From contig CP107246.1 in assembly GCA_030246985.1 (NCBI GenBank), positions 560,282 through 624,281 on the forward strand: a stretch of 64,000 nt of DNA, given 5' to 3'. Origin of the DNA: Candidatus Nitricoxidivorans perseverans (GTDB taxonomy: Bacteria; Pseudomonadota; Gammaproteobacteria; Burkholderiales; Rhodocyclaceae). Within the stretch, counting starts at the first letter, position 1; every line of letters begins with the position of its first letter. Below are positions 9,280 through 16,852 of this stretch, piece after piece. Made by a program: the position numbers and the translations under genes. The notes beneath the pieces were generated by a model. It was not told the DNA's origin, did not search any database, and worked only from the letters and a program-made list of their open reading frames with translations.

Positions 9280-10428
9280 AGACTCACGTTCAAGCGAGCA
9301 AGAAATTGCTTGCCGAAGGCGTCTGGCGCCTCATTTTCACGGCCTCTTCCGTCTATCGTGGGCACTCCGGGCATCTCAGGACGCACCTTGGGCGTGGAGA
9401 GCGAACAATCGCCGCTTGGCAATCAGCAGATTGGCCAAACCGAACAGTGTAAAGAGTTGCGCCGCGTTCTTCGCCAGCCCACGGTAACGCGCCTTCTTCA
9501 ACCCCAAGACGTTCTTCATGATGTGGAACGGATGCTCCACCTTGGCACGGATGCTGGCCTTGGCTTGCTCCATCTGCTCGCGCAATCGTCCCAGCCTGGT
9601 ATCCGGCAGCGCCCTGCGCTTGCCGGGACGCAAGGCGACATGCCACGTCACCGCCGTGTTCTGATTCTCTTCCCGCTTCTCGACGCCTTGATAGCCCGCA
9701 TCACCGAAGACTGCCGTCTCGTCGCCGTGCAAGAGGGCATGCGCTTGGGTGACATCACTGACATTGGCCGCCGTAGTTACTACCGTGTGCGTCAATCCGG
9801 ACTCGGCATCGACACCAATGTGCGCCTTCATCCCAAAGTGCCACTGGTTGCCTTTCTTGGCCTGGTGCATTTCGGGGTCGCGCTTCCCGTCCCGGTTCTT
9901 CGTCGAGGACGGCGCGGCGATGATCGTCGCATCGACCACGGTGCCTTCCTTGAGCAGCAAGCCTTTCTGGGCGAGGTGGGTGTTGATGGCGGTAAAGATG
10001 CCTTGGGTCAGTCCATGGGTCTCGAGCAAGCGACGAAACTTGAGCAATGTTGTGGCGTCCGGTGCGGCTTCGCGGTTCAGGTCGATGCCAATGAAGGCAC
10101 GAACGGCCTGACTGTCGTAGATGGCATCTTCCGTTCCTTCATCCGACAGCCCAAAGCATTGCTGGGCAACGTACATCCGCAGCATGCGCTCCACCCCTAT
10201 CGGCGGACGACCACGTCCTTCGCCCTTGGGATAGAACGGTTGCACCACCGCCACCAACGCAACCCAAGGCGTCACCGCGTCGATCTCGCCCAGGAATCGA
10301 TCCCGTCGCGTTACCTTCTTCTTCGCCGCGTATTCGAGTTCAGAAAAGCTGCGTTGCATGATCTTCTCTTGTTTAAATTTCACAGCACTGATTCTCGCAG
10401 ACCAGTAATCACTTCGATCTGTCAGTCT
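9280..10428 (-). mobile_element. IS5-family insertion sequence (ends approximate)
   Basis: One IS5-type transposase fills most of a segment of about 1.15 kb. The ends are not certain. The limits given rest on a weak inverted match, AGACTCAC near 9280 and AGACTGAC (minus strand) near 10428. The upstream end abuts the last codons of the diguanylate cyclase gene, and the downstream end lies close to a broken-looking antiporter fragment, which fits insertion into pre-existing genes. No target duplication could be fixed by eye. Confidence 0.55.
9376..10383 (-). CDS. IS5-family transposase
   Basis: A 335-residue DDE transposase. It has the N-terminal DUF772-like domain (FSELEYAAKKKVTRRDRFLG through YVAQQCFGLSDEGTEDAIYD) and the DDE catalytic core, with the first Asp in TVVDATIIAAPSS, the second in VFGDAGYQG and the Glu in AKVEHPFHIMK. 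The length is normal for the family and no frame break is visible, so the element may still be active. The start MKFKQEKIMQRSF is taken; MQRSF a few codons later is possible. No other copy of the transposase is seen in the window. Confidence 0.93.
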   Translation of the reverse strand: MKFKQEKIMQRSFSELEYAAKKKVTRRDRFLGEIDAVTPWVALVAVVQPFYPKGEGRGRPPIGVERMLRMYVAQQCFGLSDEGTEDAIYDSQAVRAFIGIDLNREAAPDATTLLKFRRLLETHGLTQGIFTAINTHLAQKGLLLKEGTVVDATIIAAPSSTKNRDGKRDPEMHQAKKGNQWHFGMKAHIGVDAESGLTHTVVTTAANVSDVTQAHALLHGDETAVFGDAGYQGVEKREENQNTAVTWHVALRPGKRRALPDTRLGRLREQMEQAKASIRAKVEHPFHIMKNVLGLKKARYRGLAKNAAQLFTLFGLANLLIAKRRLFALHAQGAS

Positions 10429-10432
10429 GCGA
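10395..10432. repeat. Inverted repeat between transposase start and diguanylate cyclase end
   Basis: The 8-bp arms TCGCAGAC (10395-10402) and GTCTGCGA (10425-10432) flank a 22-base spacer. The right arm overlaps the last codons of the cyclase gene. It could be part of the insertion sequence end, its promoter region or a cyclase terminator; the sequence does not decide. Confidence 0.4.
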
Positions 10433-11255
10433 ATAAATCAGTACGTCCCTCGTACATCAATGCGTCCGCTTGCTTGACCATGATATCGAAATCCTGCGGA
10501 GCGACTTTATAGCTGGCAACGCCGATGCTGAAAGTTACCGGCCAGCCTTTCTCTGTCATCGCCGCGCCCAGACGCTTGCGCAGTTTTTCAACATAGACAG
10601 AAGCTGCCTCGGCATTCATGTTCGGCAGCAGGAGGGCGAACTCGTCTCCACCCAGGCGGGCAGGAATATCGCTGGCACGGACCTGCTCACGAATTATTCT
10701 GGCAACGGCAGTTAACAACGCGTCACCCGTGTCGTGCCCCAGCGTGTCATTGATTTCCTTGAACCGATCGAGATCGATGAATACCGCAGTGAAAGATGCG
10801 CCCTGCCGTTGCGCCTGTGCAAACACCTGTAGCCCGCGCTCATGGAACTCCCGGCGATTGGGAAGTTGCGTCAGGGCGTCCTCGCGTGCCAGGCGTGATT
10901 CCCGCATCAGGACACGACGCATTTCAGCAATCAGCCATGCACCATAGAGAAAGACGGCAAGGCGCATGACGGTGTTGAAAATCAAGGGCAAGGCGTTGGC
11001 TTGATCGCTTGCCAATGACCAGTCAGCGATGAACCACTCGACAGCAGCCATCAACGCCATCCCGTACCCGAACCGCTTCCCGTTAAACCAGCTGACAACC
11101 AGTACTGGCAGAATGAAGAAAACGTGGAACTCGTAAGACAGGCCGGTCAGGGTGTGGAGATAGCCCACCAGCAGCGTGATCAGCACGCACAAGGCAAGAA
11201 TGCCCGATCGAATCAAGCGTCCGGGCTGCAACAACAACAAGGCTTTCAAATTCAC
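10422..11255 (-). CDS. Membrane-anchored diguanylate cyclase (GGDEF), probably 3'-truncated
   Basis: A 277-residue protein with about four to five N-terminal membrane helices (12-115) and a GGDEF domain (about 120-270). The active site GGDEF (202-206) is intact and preceded at the canonical 5-residue distance by RASD (193-196), an RxxD inhibitory site for c-di-GMP. The protein stops only a few residues after the DALMYEG turn, where GGDEF domains normally continue for ten or so residues. The last codons lie in the inverted repeat at the insertion sequence boundary, so the tail has probably been replaced. The start is GTG and its first bases overlap the stop of the last Mrp-module gene (GTGA), so the cyclase is translationally coupled to the antiporter operon. 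Confidence 0.88.
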   Translation of the reverse strand: MNLKALLLLQPGRLIRSGILALCVLITLLVGYLHTLTGLSYEFHVFFILPVLVVSWFNGKRFGYGMALMAAVEWFIADWSLASDQANALPLIFNTVMRLAVFLYGAWLIAEMRRVLMRESRLAREDALTQLPNRREFHERGLQVFAQAQRQGASFTAVFIDLDRFKEINDTLGHDTGDALLTAVARIIREQVRASDIPARLGGDEFALLLPNMNAEAASVYVEKLRKRLGAAMTEKGWPVTFSIGVASYKVAPQDFDIMVKQADALMYEGRTDLFAD

Positions 11256-12769
11256 GGCAGCGTCACTCCCTGCCGATATTCGCGTTCGGCGATCAGCTTA
11301 GCCCACTCGAGCGGGCTGCCCGGCGTCTCGGCGAGCATGCCGGCGGCAAGCGTCATGATCGCCGTGGCCAGTGGCGGCAACAGCAGTAGCCAGGCGGTCT
11401 CGCGCCATCTGCGTTTCGGGATGTGCTCTTCCGGCCACGTAGCCGGCGCCGGCCGCAACCAGGCCCGCCAGAGAATCGGCAGGAAGTAGGCGGCATTCAG
11501 CAGGCTGGAGGTCCACAGCACCCAGATCGCCCAGTCCATGCCGGCCGCCGTCGCGCCATCGGAGAGCCATGCCTTGCTGATCGCTCCGGCGGTGAGCGGC
11601 GCGCCCATCATGCCCAGCGCGCCAATGGAGAAGGCGAGCGTGGTCAGCGGCATGCGCCGCCCCGCACCGTTCATCTCGCTGACCTTGTGGATGCCCAAGG
11701 TCTCCGCGTAGTTGCCGGCGCAGAAGAACAGCGTGATCTTCATGATGCCCTGATGCACCAGATGGACGAGTCCGCCGATGGTGCCGATGGGGCCGAACAG
11801 CGCGACCCCCAGCACAATGTACGACACCTGACTGACCGTGGAAAAGGCCAACCGTTTCTTCAGGTCATCCTGGAACAGCGCGCGGAAGCTGCCCCAGACG
11901 ATGGTGACGGCGGCGAAGACCGCCAGCGGCATCAACACATCAAGCGATTGCGCGAACTCGACGCCATAGACCTCATAGACGATGCGCACGATGCCGAAGG
12001 CGCCGGCCTTGACCACGGCGACCGCGTGCAGCAGCGCCGATACCGGCGCCGGCGCCACCATCGCCTGCGGCAGCCAGCCGTGCAGGGGCACGATGGCAGC
12101 CTTGACGCCGACCCCGGCGATCAGCAGCACGAAGATGATTTTCAACTGTCCGGCGTATTCCGGCCCGAGCGCTGCGGCGATACCGGCGTGGGCGAATTCG
12201 GTATGGCCGAGCAGGTGATGCAGCGAGACGATGCCCGTCAGTAGTGCCGTGCCGCCGATCAGCGTATAGGCGAGGTAGATCGTGCCGCCCTTCATGGCCT
12301 TGTCGGTGCCGCGATGGACGACGAGTGGGAAAGTGGAGAGCGTCAGCAGTTCGTAGAATATGAAGAAGGTGAAGAGATTCGCCGCCATCGCGATGCCCAT
12401 GGTGGCCGTGACACACAGGCTGAAGAAGCCGAAGAAGCGGCTGCGATGCGGCGCGCCTTCGAGGTAGCCGATCGCATAGAAAGTCGTGAACAGCCATAGC
12501 ACCGCTGACAGACTGATGAACAGCAGCCCCAGCGCGTCTACCTTGAAGGCGAGATCGAGCCCCGGCAGCACGGCGAAGCGCACGCCGTATTCCTCTCCTG
12601 CCGACACGCCGGCCAACAGCACCGCGACCAGAACGAGCTTGGCGATGGCGCCGAACAGGTTGAGCGTCGTCCGCAGGGCAGTCCAGCCTTCGGGCAAGGC
12701 GAAGATCACCAGACCCGGCAGCAGCGAAGACGCGAGCACGGCCAGCGGCAGCCATTCGTTCGTCGTCAT
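11252..12769 (-). CDS. Mrp/Mbh-module proton-translocating subunit (MrpA N-terminal / NuoL-like)
   Basis: A 505-residue integral membrane protein of the proton_antipo_M family (NuoL/M/N, MrpA/D). About 14 helices are visible. The conserved channel region with a buried Lys is present as GVKAAIVPLHGWLPQAMVAP and SALLHAVAVVKAGAF. The start ATG overlaps the stop of mrpD by 4 bases. A much longer open frame to 13948 exists but its extra part is a shadow of mrpD. The C-terminal MrpA domains (MbhD and MbhE types) are absent here and are encoded by separate upstream genes, so this is either the N-terminal antiporter domain of a split MrpA or a second MrpD-like subunit. The cyclase gene follows with a 4-base overlap. 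Confidence 0.85.
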   Translation of the reverse strand: MTTNEWLPLAVLASSLLPGLVIFALPEGWTALRTTLNLFGAIAKLVLVAVLLAGVSAGEEYGVRFAVLPGLDLAFKVDALGLLFISLSAVLWLFTTFYAIGYLEGAPHRSRFFGFFSLCVTATMGIAMAANLFTFFIFYELLTLSTFPLVVHRGTDKAMKGGTIYLAYTLIGGTALLTGIVSLHHLLGHTEFAHAGIAAALGPEYAGQLKIIFVLLIAGVGVKAAIVPLHGWLPQAMVAPAPVSALLHAVAVVKAGAFGIVRIVYEVYGVEFAQSLDVLMPLAVFAAVTIVWGSFRALFQDDLKKRLAFSTVSQVSYIVLGVALFGPIGTIGGLVHLVHQGIMKITLFFCAGNYAETLGIHKVSEMNGAGRRMPLTTLAFSIGALGMMGAPLTAGAISKAWLSDGATAAGMDWAIWVLWTSSLLNAAYFLPILWRAWLRPAPATWPEEHIPKRRWRETAWLLLLPPLATAIMTLAAGMLAETPGSPLEWAKLIAEREYRQGVTLP

Positions 12770-14190
12770 CTCATCACCCCGACCAATTGCATCAGTTCGA
12801 CGCCGCGCAGCCCCAGCAGCACGCTCGCGGCCGAAAGCAGGAAGGCCGTCCATTCCAAGGTGCGCGGCACCGTGACCATGGCCTGATTGGCCGGCGCCAG
12901 CAAGAACGCCTGGCGCAACACTCGGAACACATAGACGGCCGCCAGCAAACCTCCGGCCAGTACAACCACGACCAGCCACCAGTAGCCCCGATCGAGCGCC
13001 ACCTCGATCAACTGCCACTTGGCCAGGAAGCCCGACGAGGGTGGCAGGCCCATCAGCGTCATGCCGGCCAACCCGAAGGCGAACAAAGTGACAGGAAGGC
13101 GATCCACGCCGCCGGCCAGGCCGGCCACCGTATCCTGCCCGGTCGCCTTGATGAACACGCCGGCGGCGACGAACATCCCCGCCTTGGCCAGCCCGTGGGC
13201 AAACGCCTGCATCACCCCCGCCTGTATCGCACCATGGCCGGTCAGTAGCGGAAAGATCAGAAACAGATAACCCAGCTGCGCCACGGTGGAATAGGCGATC
13301 AGCATCTTCAGGCGTTCGGCGCGAATCGCCTGCCACGATCCCCAGAAAATCGCCAGCGTGCCGAACAATGCCAATAGCCAGGCCAGCCATTCGGCCGCAG
13401 CGATCAGCGGTGAGAACGGGCCGATCCACAGGCGCAGGATCAGGTAGAAGGAGGCTTTGACCACCAGCGCCGAGAGCAGTGCGGAGACCGGCGCGGGCGC
13501 TCCGCCGTGGGCGGGTGGCAGCCAGAAGTGGAAGGGAAACAGCGCAGTCTTGAGCATCAGGCCGATCAGCATCAGCCCGCCCGCGATCCACATGAGGCGC
13601 GGTGCTTCGCTGGTCACCAGCGGCGTCAGCACCTCGATCGAAACCGTGCCGTAGGCGCCGTAGATCAAGGCCACTCCCAGCAGATACAGGCCGGAGCCGA
13701 GCAGCGTGGCGAACAGATAACGTAGTGCTGCCGCCGCCTGCTGCGCACCGCCGCCGGCGGCCACCAGGCCGACTGCCGCAAGGCCGAGCAGTTCGAGCGT
13801 GACGTAGATATTGAACAGATCGGCGGAGAGGAACAGCGCATTGAGACCGGCGATGAGGAAACCGGCCAGTGGCCAGAAATACGCGCCGGCCGCGTCGTCG
13901 CGCTTGTAGTAGGCGCTGGCGTAAACCGCCACTGGCAGGGCGACGCACTGGGTGAGCAAGAGCATCGCCGCAGAAAGACCGTCGGCAGCGAGATCGATGC
14001 CCAGCGGCGCGCCCCAGCCGCCGACCGCGTGAGACATCGCCGTCCCGCCAGCGCCGACTCTTGCAGCGAGGTCAAAGGCGAGCACGGCTTGAGCGGTCAG
14101 TCCACCCATGGCAAGCCACTTGCCGCGCCCCGGCCCCAGCACGAATGCGAGGCTGGCCCAGAGGAGAGGCAAGAGAATCAGCCAGGTCAT
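12766..14190 (-). CDS. mrpD: Na(+)/H(+) antiporter subunit D (MrpD/MbhH-like)
   Basis: A 474-residue, roughly 14-helix membrane protein of the NuoN/MrpD family. Conserved channel motifs include LFNIYVTLELLGLAAVG near residue 125, LKTALFPFHFWLPPAHGGAP near 220 and QAFAHGLAKAGMFVAAG near 335, with the membrane Glu and Lys residues expected for proton translocation. It overlaps mrpC upstream (4 bases) and the NuoL-like gene downstream (4 bases). The N-terminal segment at about residues 46-51 (VGAGGT) is encoded by a copy of a short dispersed repeat found elsewhere in the window. Confidence 0.9.
   Translation of the reverse strand: MTWLILLPLLWASLAFVLGPGRGKWLAMGGLTAQAVLAFDLAARVGAGGTAMSHAVGGWGAPLGIDLAADGLSAAMLLLTQCVALPVAVYASAYYKRDDAAGAYFWPLAGFLIAGLNALFLSADLFNIYVTLELLGLAAVGLVAAGGGAQQAAAALRYLFATLLGSGLYLLGVALIYGAYGTVSIEVLTPLVTSEAPRLMWIAGGLMLIGLMLKTALFPFHFWLPPAHGGAPAPVSALLSALVVKASFYLILRLWIGPFSPLIAAAEWLAWLLALFGTLAIFWGSWQAIRAERLKMLIAYSTVAQLGYLFLIFPLLTGHGAIQAGVMQAFAHGLAKAGMFVAAGVFIKATGQDTVAGLAGGVDRLPVTLFAFGLAGMTLMGLPPSSGFLAKWQLIEVALDRGYWWLVVVVLAGGLLAAVYVFRVLRQAFLLAPANQAMVTVPRTLEWTAFLLSAASVLLGLRGVELMQLVGVMR
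14039..14060 (-). repeat. Dispersed repeat, copy inside mrpD
   Basis: On the minus strand this contains GTCGGCGCTGGCGGGACGGC, identical over 20 bases to copies at 16443-16465 and 24301-24323. Here it is read in frame as VGAGGTA within the N-terminal part of MrpD. Confidence 0.7.
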
Positions 14191-14486
14191 GCTTCGTCCG
14201 CCGGCAATTCGAGCTTGCCGGTCAGCGCATGGAGCCGTCGCGCCAGCGCCAGCGCCAGGGCCGTGGCGGCGACCGCGACGACGATGCCGGTCAGCACCAT
14301 CGCCTGCGGCACCGGGTCGGGCACATCGTTGCGCTGGGCGAGACCCACCAGGATCAGAAAAGCGCCGCTGCCCATGAGATTGAACGCCAGAACGCGACGC
14401 AGCAAGTGGCCGATCAGGATCACGCCCGCGACGCCCATGGAGAAAAGGATTGCGCCGACGCAGGCAAACAACAATCCGCTGCTCAT
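14187..14486 (-). CDS. mrpC: Na(+)/H(+) antiporter subunit C (MrpC, NuoK-like)
   Basis: A 99-residue protein with three membrane helices, starting MSSGLLFACVGAILFSMG, typical of the NuoK/MrpC/MbhG family. The motifs HLLRRVLAFNLMGSGAFLIL and DPVPQAMVLTGIVVAVA match the conserved second and third helices. The start at 14486 overlaps the mrpB stop by 4 bases, and the 3' end overlaps mrpD by 4 bases. It forms the small membrane subunit between the MrpB-type and MrpD-type subunits. Confidence 0.9.
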   Translation of the reverse strand: MSSGLLFACVGAILFSMGVAGVILIGHLLRRVLAFNLMGSGAFLILVGLAQRNDVPDPVPQAMVLTGIVVAVAATALALALARRLHALTGKLELPADEA

Positions 14487-15151
14487 GTGTCGCCCCCCGG
14501 ATCGCGCGAGAGGAAGAGGAACAGCCCGGCGAGGATCAGGCCGAGCGAGATCGTCAGTCCCGCTTCGATCAGCAGGATCAACATCCCCGCTTGGGCCGGG
14601 GGATACTGCAGCAGCGCGCCTCGGGAAAGCAGGCTGGCCGCGACGGCGAGGAAGATCAGGAAACCCGCTGTCAGACCCGAGCGCAGTTTGAGCATTGGTG
14701 TCTGCCAACTCGGCAGCAGCCCGGTCAGGTGCAGCAGCACGGCAGCGGCGGCGAGCACCGCACCGGCCTGGAAGGCGCCGCCCGGCCGAAACGCCCCGGC
14801 CCAGAGCAGATAGACGGCGACGACGATCATCAAAGGCGCCGCCAGCCGCGCCAGGGTCTGCACGACGGGATTGCCGGCGCGCGGCCGATCGCTAGTGGTA
14901 TCGAGTCCGATGGCGAGGATGACGATCAGCGCCAGCAGCAGCACGGCGATTTCGAGCAGCGTGTCGTAGCCGCGAAAGTTGAGCAGCACGGCGGTGACCG
15001 GATGCTCGACGCCACTCGCCGTCATCTGGGCGGCCACGGCGACGCGCAGATCGACGCCGCCCGACAAGGGTTCCAGCAGTGCGCCTATGAGCAGGACAGC
15101 AAAAGCCAGGGCGCTTGATCCGACCGCGAATCCGACCACGAAGCGCTTCAT
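14483..15151 (-). CDS. mrpB: MbhE-MrpB fusion subunit of the Na(+)/H(+) antiporter
   Basis: A 222-residue membrane protein. Residues 1-85 resemble the MbhE-type module found at the C-terminus of canonical MrpA, with the sequence HPVTAVLLNFRGYDTLLEIA. Residues 95-215 are an MnhB/MrpB domain with Gly-rich helices, including FRPGGAFQAGAVLAAAAVLL. In canonical Mrp operons the first part belongs to MrpA, so this is a rearranged domain distribution. It overlaps the DUF4040 gene upstream and mrpC downstream by 4 bases each. Confidence 0.85.
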   Translation of the reverse strand: MKRFVVGFAVGSSALAFAVLLIGALLEPLSGGVDLRVAVAAQMTASGVEHPVTAVLLNFRGYDTLLEIAVLLLALIVILAIGLDTTSDRPRAGNPVVQTLARLAAPLMIVVAVYLLWAGAFRPGGAFQAGAVLAAAAVLLHLTGLLPSWQTPMLKLRSGLTAGFLIFLAVAASLLSRGALLQYPPAQAGMLILLIEAGLTISLGLILAGLFLFLSRDPGGDT

Positions 15152-15390
15152 TCTTTTCTCCGCTTCAATGCGCCATAGGCATCGAGCAGCAGCGCGCCGG
15201 TCAGCCCAGCGCCGATGGCGGCCTCGGCCAGTCCGATATCCGGCGCGGCCAGCCGCGCCCAGGCCAGCGCCATGAGCAGGCCAAAGGCGATGAACAGGAC
15301 GATGGCGCGATCGAGCCGGTCAACAGACAGGCAGCGCCCGCCGCTCCATAAGAGCGCCGCCGCCAACAGCAGATCGAATACGAGACTCAT
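15148..15390 (-). CDS. DUF4040 / MbhD-like antiporter subunit
   Basis: An 80-residue protein with three hydrophobic helices and the typical LAAPDIGLAEAAIGAGLTGALLL-type stretch (about residues 47-69). This is the MbhD module, normally a domain of MrpA, here a separate gene. It overlaps mrpG upstream and the MbhE-MrpB gene downstream by 4 bases each. Confidence 0.85.
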   Translation of the reverse strand: MSLVFDLLLAAALLWSGGRCLSVDRLDRAIVLFIAFGLLMALAWARLAAPDIGLAEAAIGAGLTGALLLDAYGALKRRKE

Positions 15391-15701
15391 GGCGCATCCT
15401 TGCGCCAGGGTTTGAGGCCGAGGCTGTCGGCGCGCCGTGCGATGGCGTAACTGACGCCCGCGCTCGCCGCAAGCATCAGCGGCCAGATGAGCAGGAGTTT
15501 CAGACCGACGGCGATACTCTCCGCTTGCAAGGCGAGTCCCAGCAGCACGAAGCCCAAGCCGAGGTTGTCGGCCTTGGCCAGCGCATGCAGGCGGCTATAG
15601 ACATCCGGAAAACGCAGCAGGCCCAAGGTGCCGGTGGCGTAGAAGAAGGCGCCGACGATCAGCAGAGCGCCGCTGACCCAGGGCAGGATCAGTTCAGTCA
15701 T
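15387..15701 (-). CDS. mrpG: Na(+)/H(+) antiporter subunit G (MrpG)
   Basis: A 104-residue protein with three membrane helices and the family signature GTLGLLRFPDVYSRLHALAK followed by DNLG. The start MTELILPW at 15701 is chosen because a GGGGG ribosome binding site sits 6 bases before it; an ATG two codons upstream is the alternative. It overlaps the end of mrpF by 8 bases. Confidence 0.9.
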   Translation of the reverse strand: MTELILPWVSGALLIVGAFFYATGTLGLLRFPDVYSRLHALAKADNLGLGFVLLGLALQAESIAVGLKLLLIWPLMLAASAGVSYAIARRADSLGLKPWRKDAP

Positions 15702-15960
15702 GGCCATCCCCCTGCCAGGCGCGCTTGGCGAAGGCGACACCGCCGATGGCCGCCAGCAGCGCCAGCACCAGCGCGACATCGACCAGCGCGGGAATGCGCA
15801 TCGCCACAGCCAGCAACACGAGGATGCCCGTGCCGGTAGAGCAGAACAGCAGTGCCACCAGCATGCGGTCGGCCGCCGTCGGCCCGCGCGCCGCCGCCAG
15901 CAGGGCGACGATCAGATTGCCGAGCAGGAACAGCGCGACGGCGAGATCGAGATCGTTCAT
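15694..15960 (-). CDS. mrpF: Na(+)/H(+) antiporter subunit F (MrpF)
   Basis: An 88-residue protein with three helices and the MrpF signature RGPTAADRMLVALLFCSTGT, followed by the helix IPALVDVALVLALLAAIGGV. The length is normal. It overlaps mrpE by 4 bases and mrpG by 8 bases. Confidence 0.92.
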   Translation of the reverse strand: MNDLDLAVALFLLGNLIVALLAAARGPTAADRMLVALLFCSTGTGILVLLAVAMRIPALVDVALVLALLAAIGGVAFAKRAWQGDGHD

Positions 15961-16439
15961 GCGTCAACTCCAAACAGGGCAGCAATGCGTCGCTCCAGCG
16001 CCCGCGCTTCGGCGACGACCGGCAGGTCCTGGTGCAACACGTGCAGGCGCAGCCGTGGATCGGATAACTCAGTAGCCAGTTCGACCCCCAATGTGCCCGG
16101 CATCAGGCCGAGCACATTGGTCAGCAGGATTTGTGGCGCACCGGCGGGCAAATTCAGCGGCAACTCAACGAACGCCGGGTGCAATGCCGCGCGGCCGCGC
16201 AGGGCCATCAGCGCGACTTGCCAGCCGCCACGCACAGAGTTGGCGAGGAAAAAGGCAAGGAAACCTGGCAGCGCGACGAGGCGCAATCCAGGCGCCGCGG
16301 ATGGCCACAGCGCCACGCTCGTCCGGGTCGCGGCTATGACGGCGACACCGCCGAGCAGCCAGCCGTCGAGGCGGCCTTCGGCCAATATCCACCACAGGCA
16401 GGAGAACAGCAGGATGCGCAGCCAGAGGACGCGGATCAT
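15957..16439 (-). CDS. mrpE: Na(+)/H(+) antiporter subunit E (MrpE)
   Basis: A 160-residue MrpE/MbhA family membrane protein starting MIRVLWLRILLFSCLWWILA. The later region with LLTNVLGLMPGTLGVEL and HVLHQDLPVV is the typical MrpE cytosolic part. The start at 16439 is chosen at the first hydrophobic helix. It is the first gene of the complete antiporter module and lies directly behind a copy of the dispersed repeat. Confidence 0.9.
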   Translation of the reverse strand: MIRVLWLRILLFSCLWWILAEGRLDGWLLGGVAVIAATRTSVALWPSAAPGLRLVALPGFLAFFLANSVRGGWQVALMALRGRAALHPAFVELPLNLPAGAPQILLTNVLGLMPGTLGVELATELSDPRLRLHVLHQDLPVVAEARALERRIAALFGVDA

Positions 16440-16657
16440 GGCGCCGTCCCGCCAGCGCCGACTTTCATTCGACCGCAATCAATTCGCGGCCGTCGGCCGT
16501 CGAGTTCGGCCGCCAACTGGCCAGCAGGAAAACAGCGCAGCAGGCTTTCGAATTGGCTCGACTGAAACGCCGGAATGTTCTGGCAAATGTGCGCCTGCAA
16601 CGCGGCGGCGGCAGGAATGTTGGTGGTCCGGAGATTGCGGACGGTCGAGTCGTTCAT
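16436..16657 (-). CDS. Hypothetical protein ahead of mrpE
   Basis: A 73-residue ORF of unknown function starting MNDSTVRNLRTTNIPAA. Its ATG overlaps the stop of the decayed reading frame upstream (ATGA), and its own end overlaps the mrpE start by 4 bases, so it sits in a coupled position. The last residues (KVGAGGTAP) are encoded by the dispersed repeat, so the true C-terminus may have been lost. No membrane helix is seen. It may be the start of a cytosolic protein truncated when the Mrp module was joined. Confidence 0.4.
   Translation of the reverse strand: MNDSTVRNLRTTNIPAAAALQAHICQNIPAFQSSQFESLLRCFPAGQLAAELDGRRPRIDCGRMKVGAGGTAP
16443..16465 (-). repeat. Dispersed 23-bp repeat, copy upstream of mrpE
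   Basis: A 23-bp sequence, on the minus strand AAA followed by GTCGGCGCTGGCGGGACGGC, identical to the plus-strand copy at 24301-24323. It ends 3 bases before the mrpE ATG and encodes the tail of the hypothetical protein in front of it. Confidence 0.75.
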
Positions 16658-16852
16658 GATGTCTGCTTGTCGTCACCGCTGCCGCTCATCAGCGCGCGCA
16701 GGCCGACGTAGGATTCTTCTTCGGTCAGTGGCTTCGCCGCGAGCAGCGCCGCGACGATGCCGATGACGATGGAGGCGATGAGTTACGGCTGGCGCAGCGG
16801 GATGGCGAATTAGCAGGAGCAGCGTGAACTCAGCGAAGACATCATTCATTGG
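16658..16852 (-). pseudogene. Decayed transporter fragment (Kef-type N-terminus joined to another transporter tail)
   Basis: A good start signal (AGGGGGT before ATG at 16849) opens with MNDVFAEFTLLLLI, the usual first helix of Kef/CPA2 antiporters, overlapping the stop of the AI-2E gene. The frame then fails. One frame over, the reading continues as AIPLRQP, a stop, then LIASIVIGIVAALLAAKPLT and a hydrophilic tail ending at about 16657. The LRQP-LIA-IVIGI pattern is that of the second helix of CPA2 antiporters, while the tail resembles the end of a different transporter. The homology is by eye. Confidence 0.5.

Noticed and set aside
10421-10440. TCTGCGAATAA as an IS5-type terminal repeat facing into the cyclase gene
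   Set aside because: The similarity to the IS5 end is short and its direction would place the element inside the cyclase; it is better explained as part of the local inverted repeat.
12770-13948. Extension of the NuoL-like gene into a frame of 898 codons
   Set aside because: The extra part is a frame-shifted shadow of mrpD. The ATG overlapping the mrpD stop at 12766-12769 is the true start.
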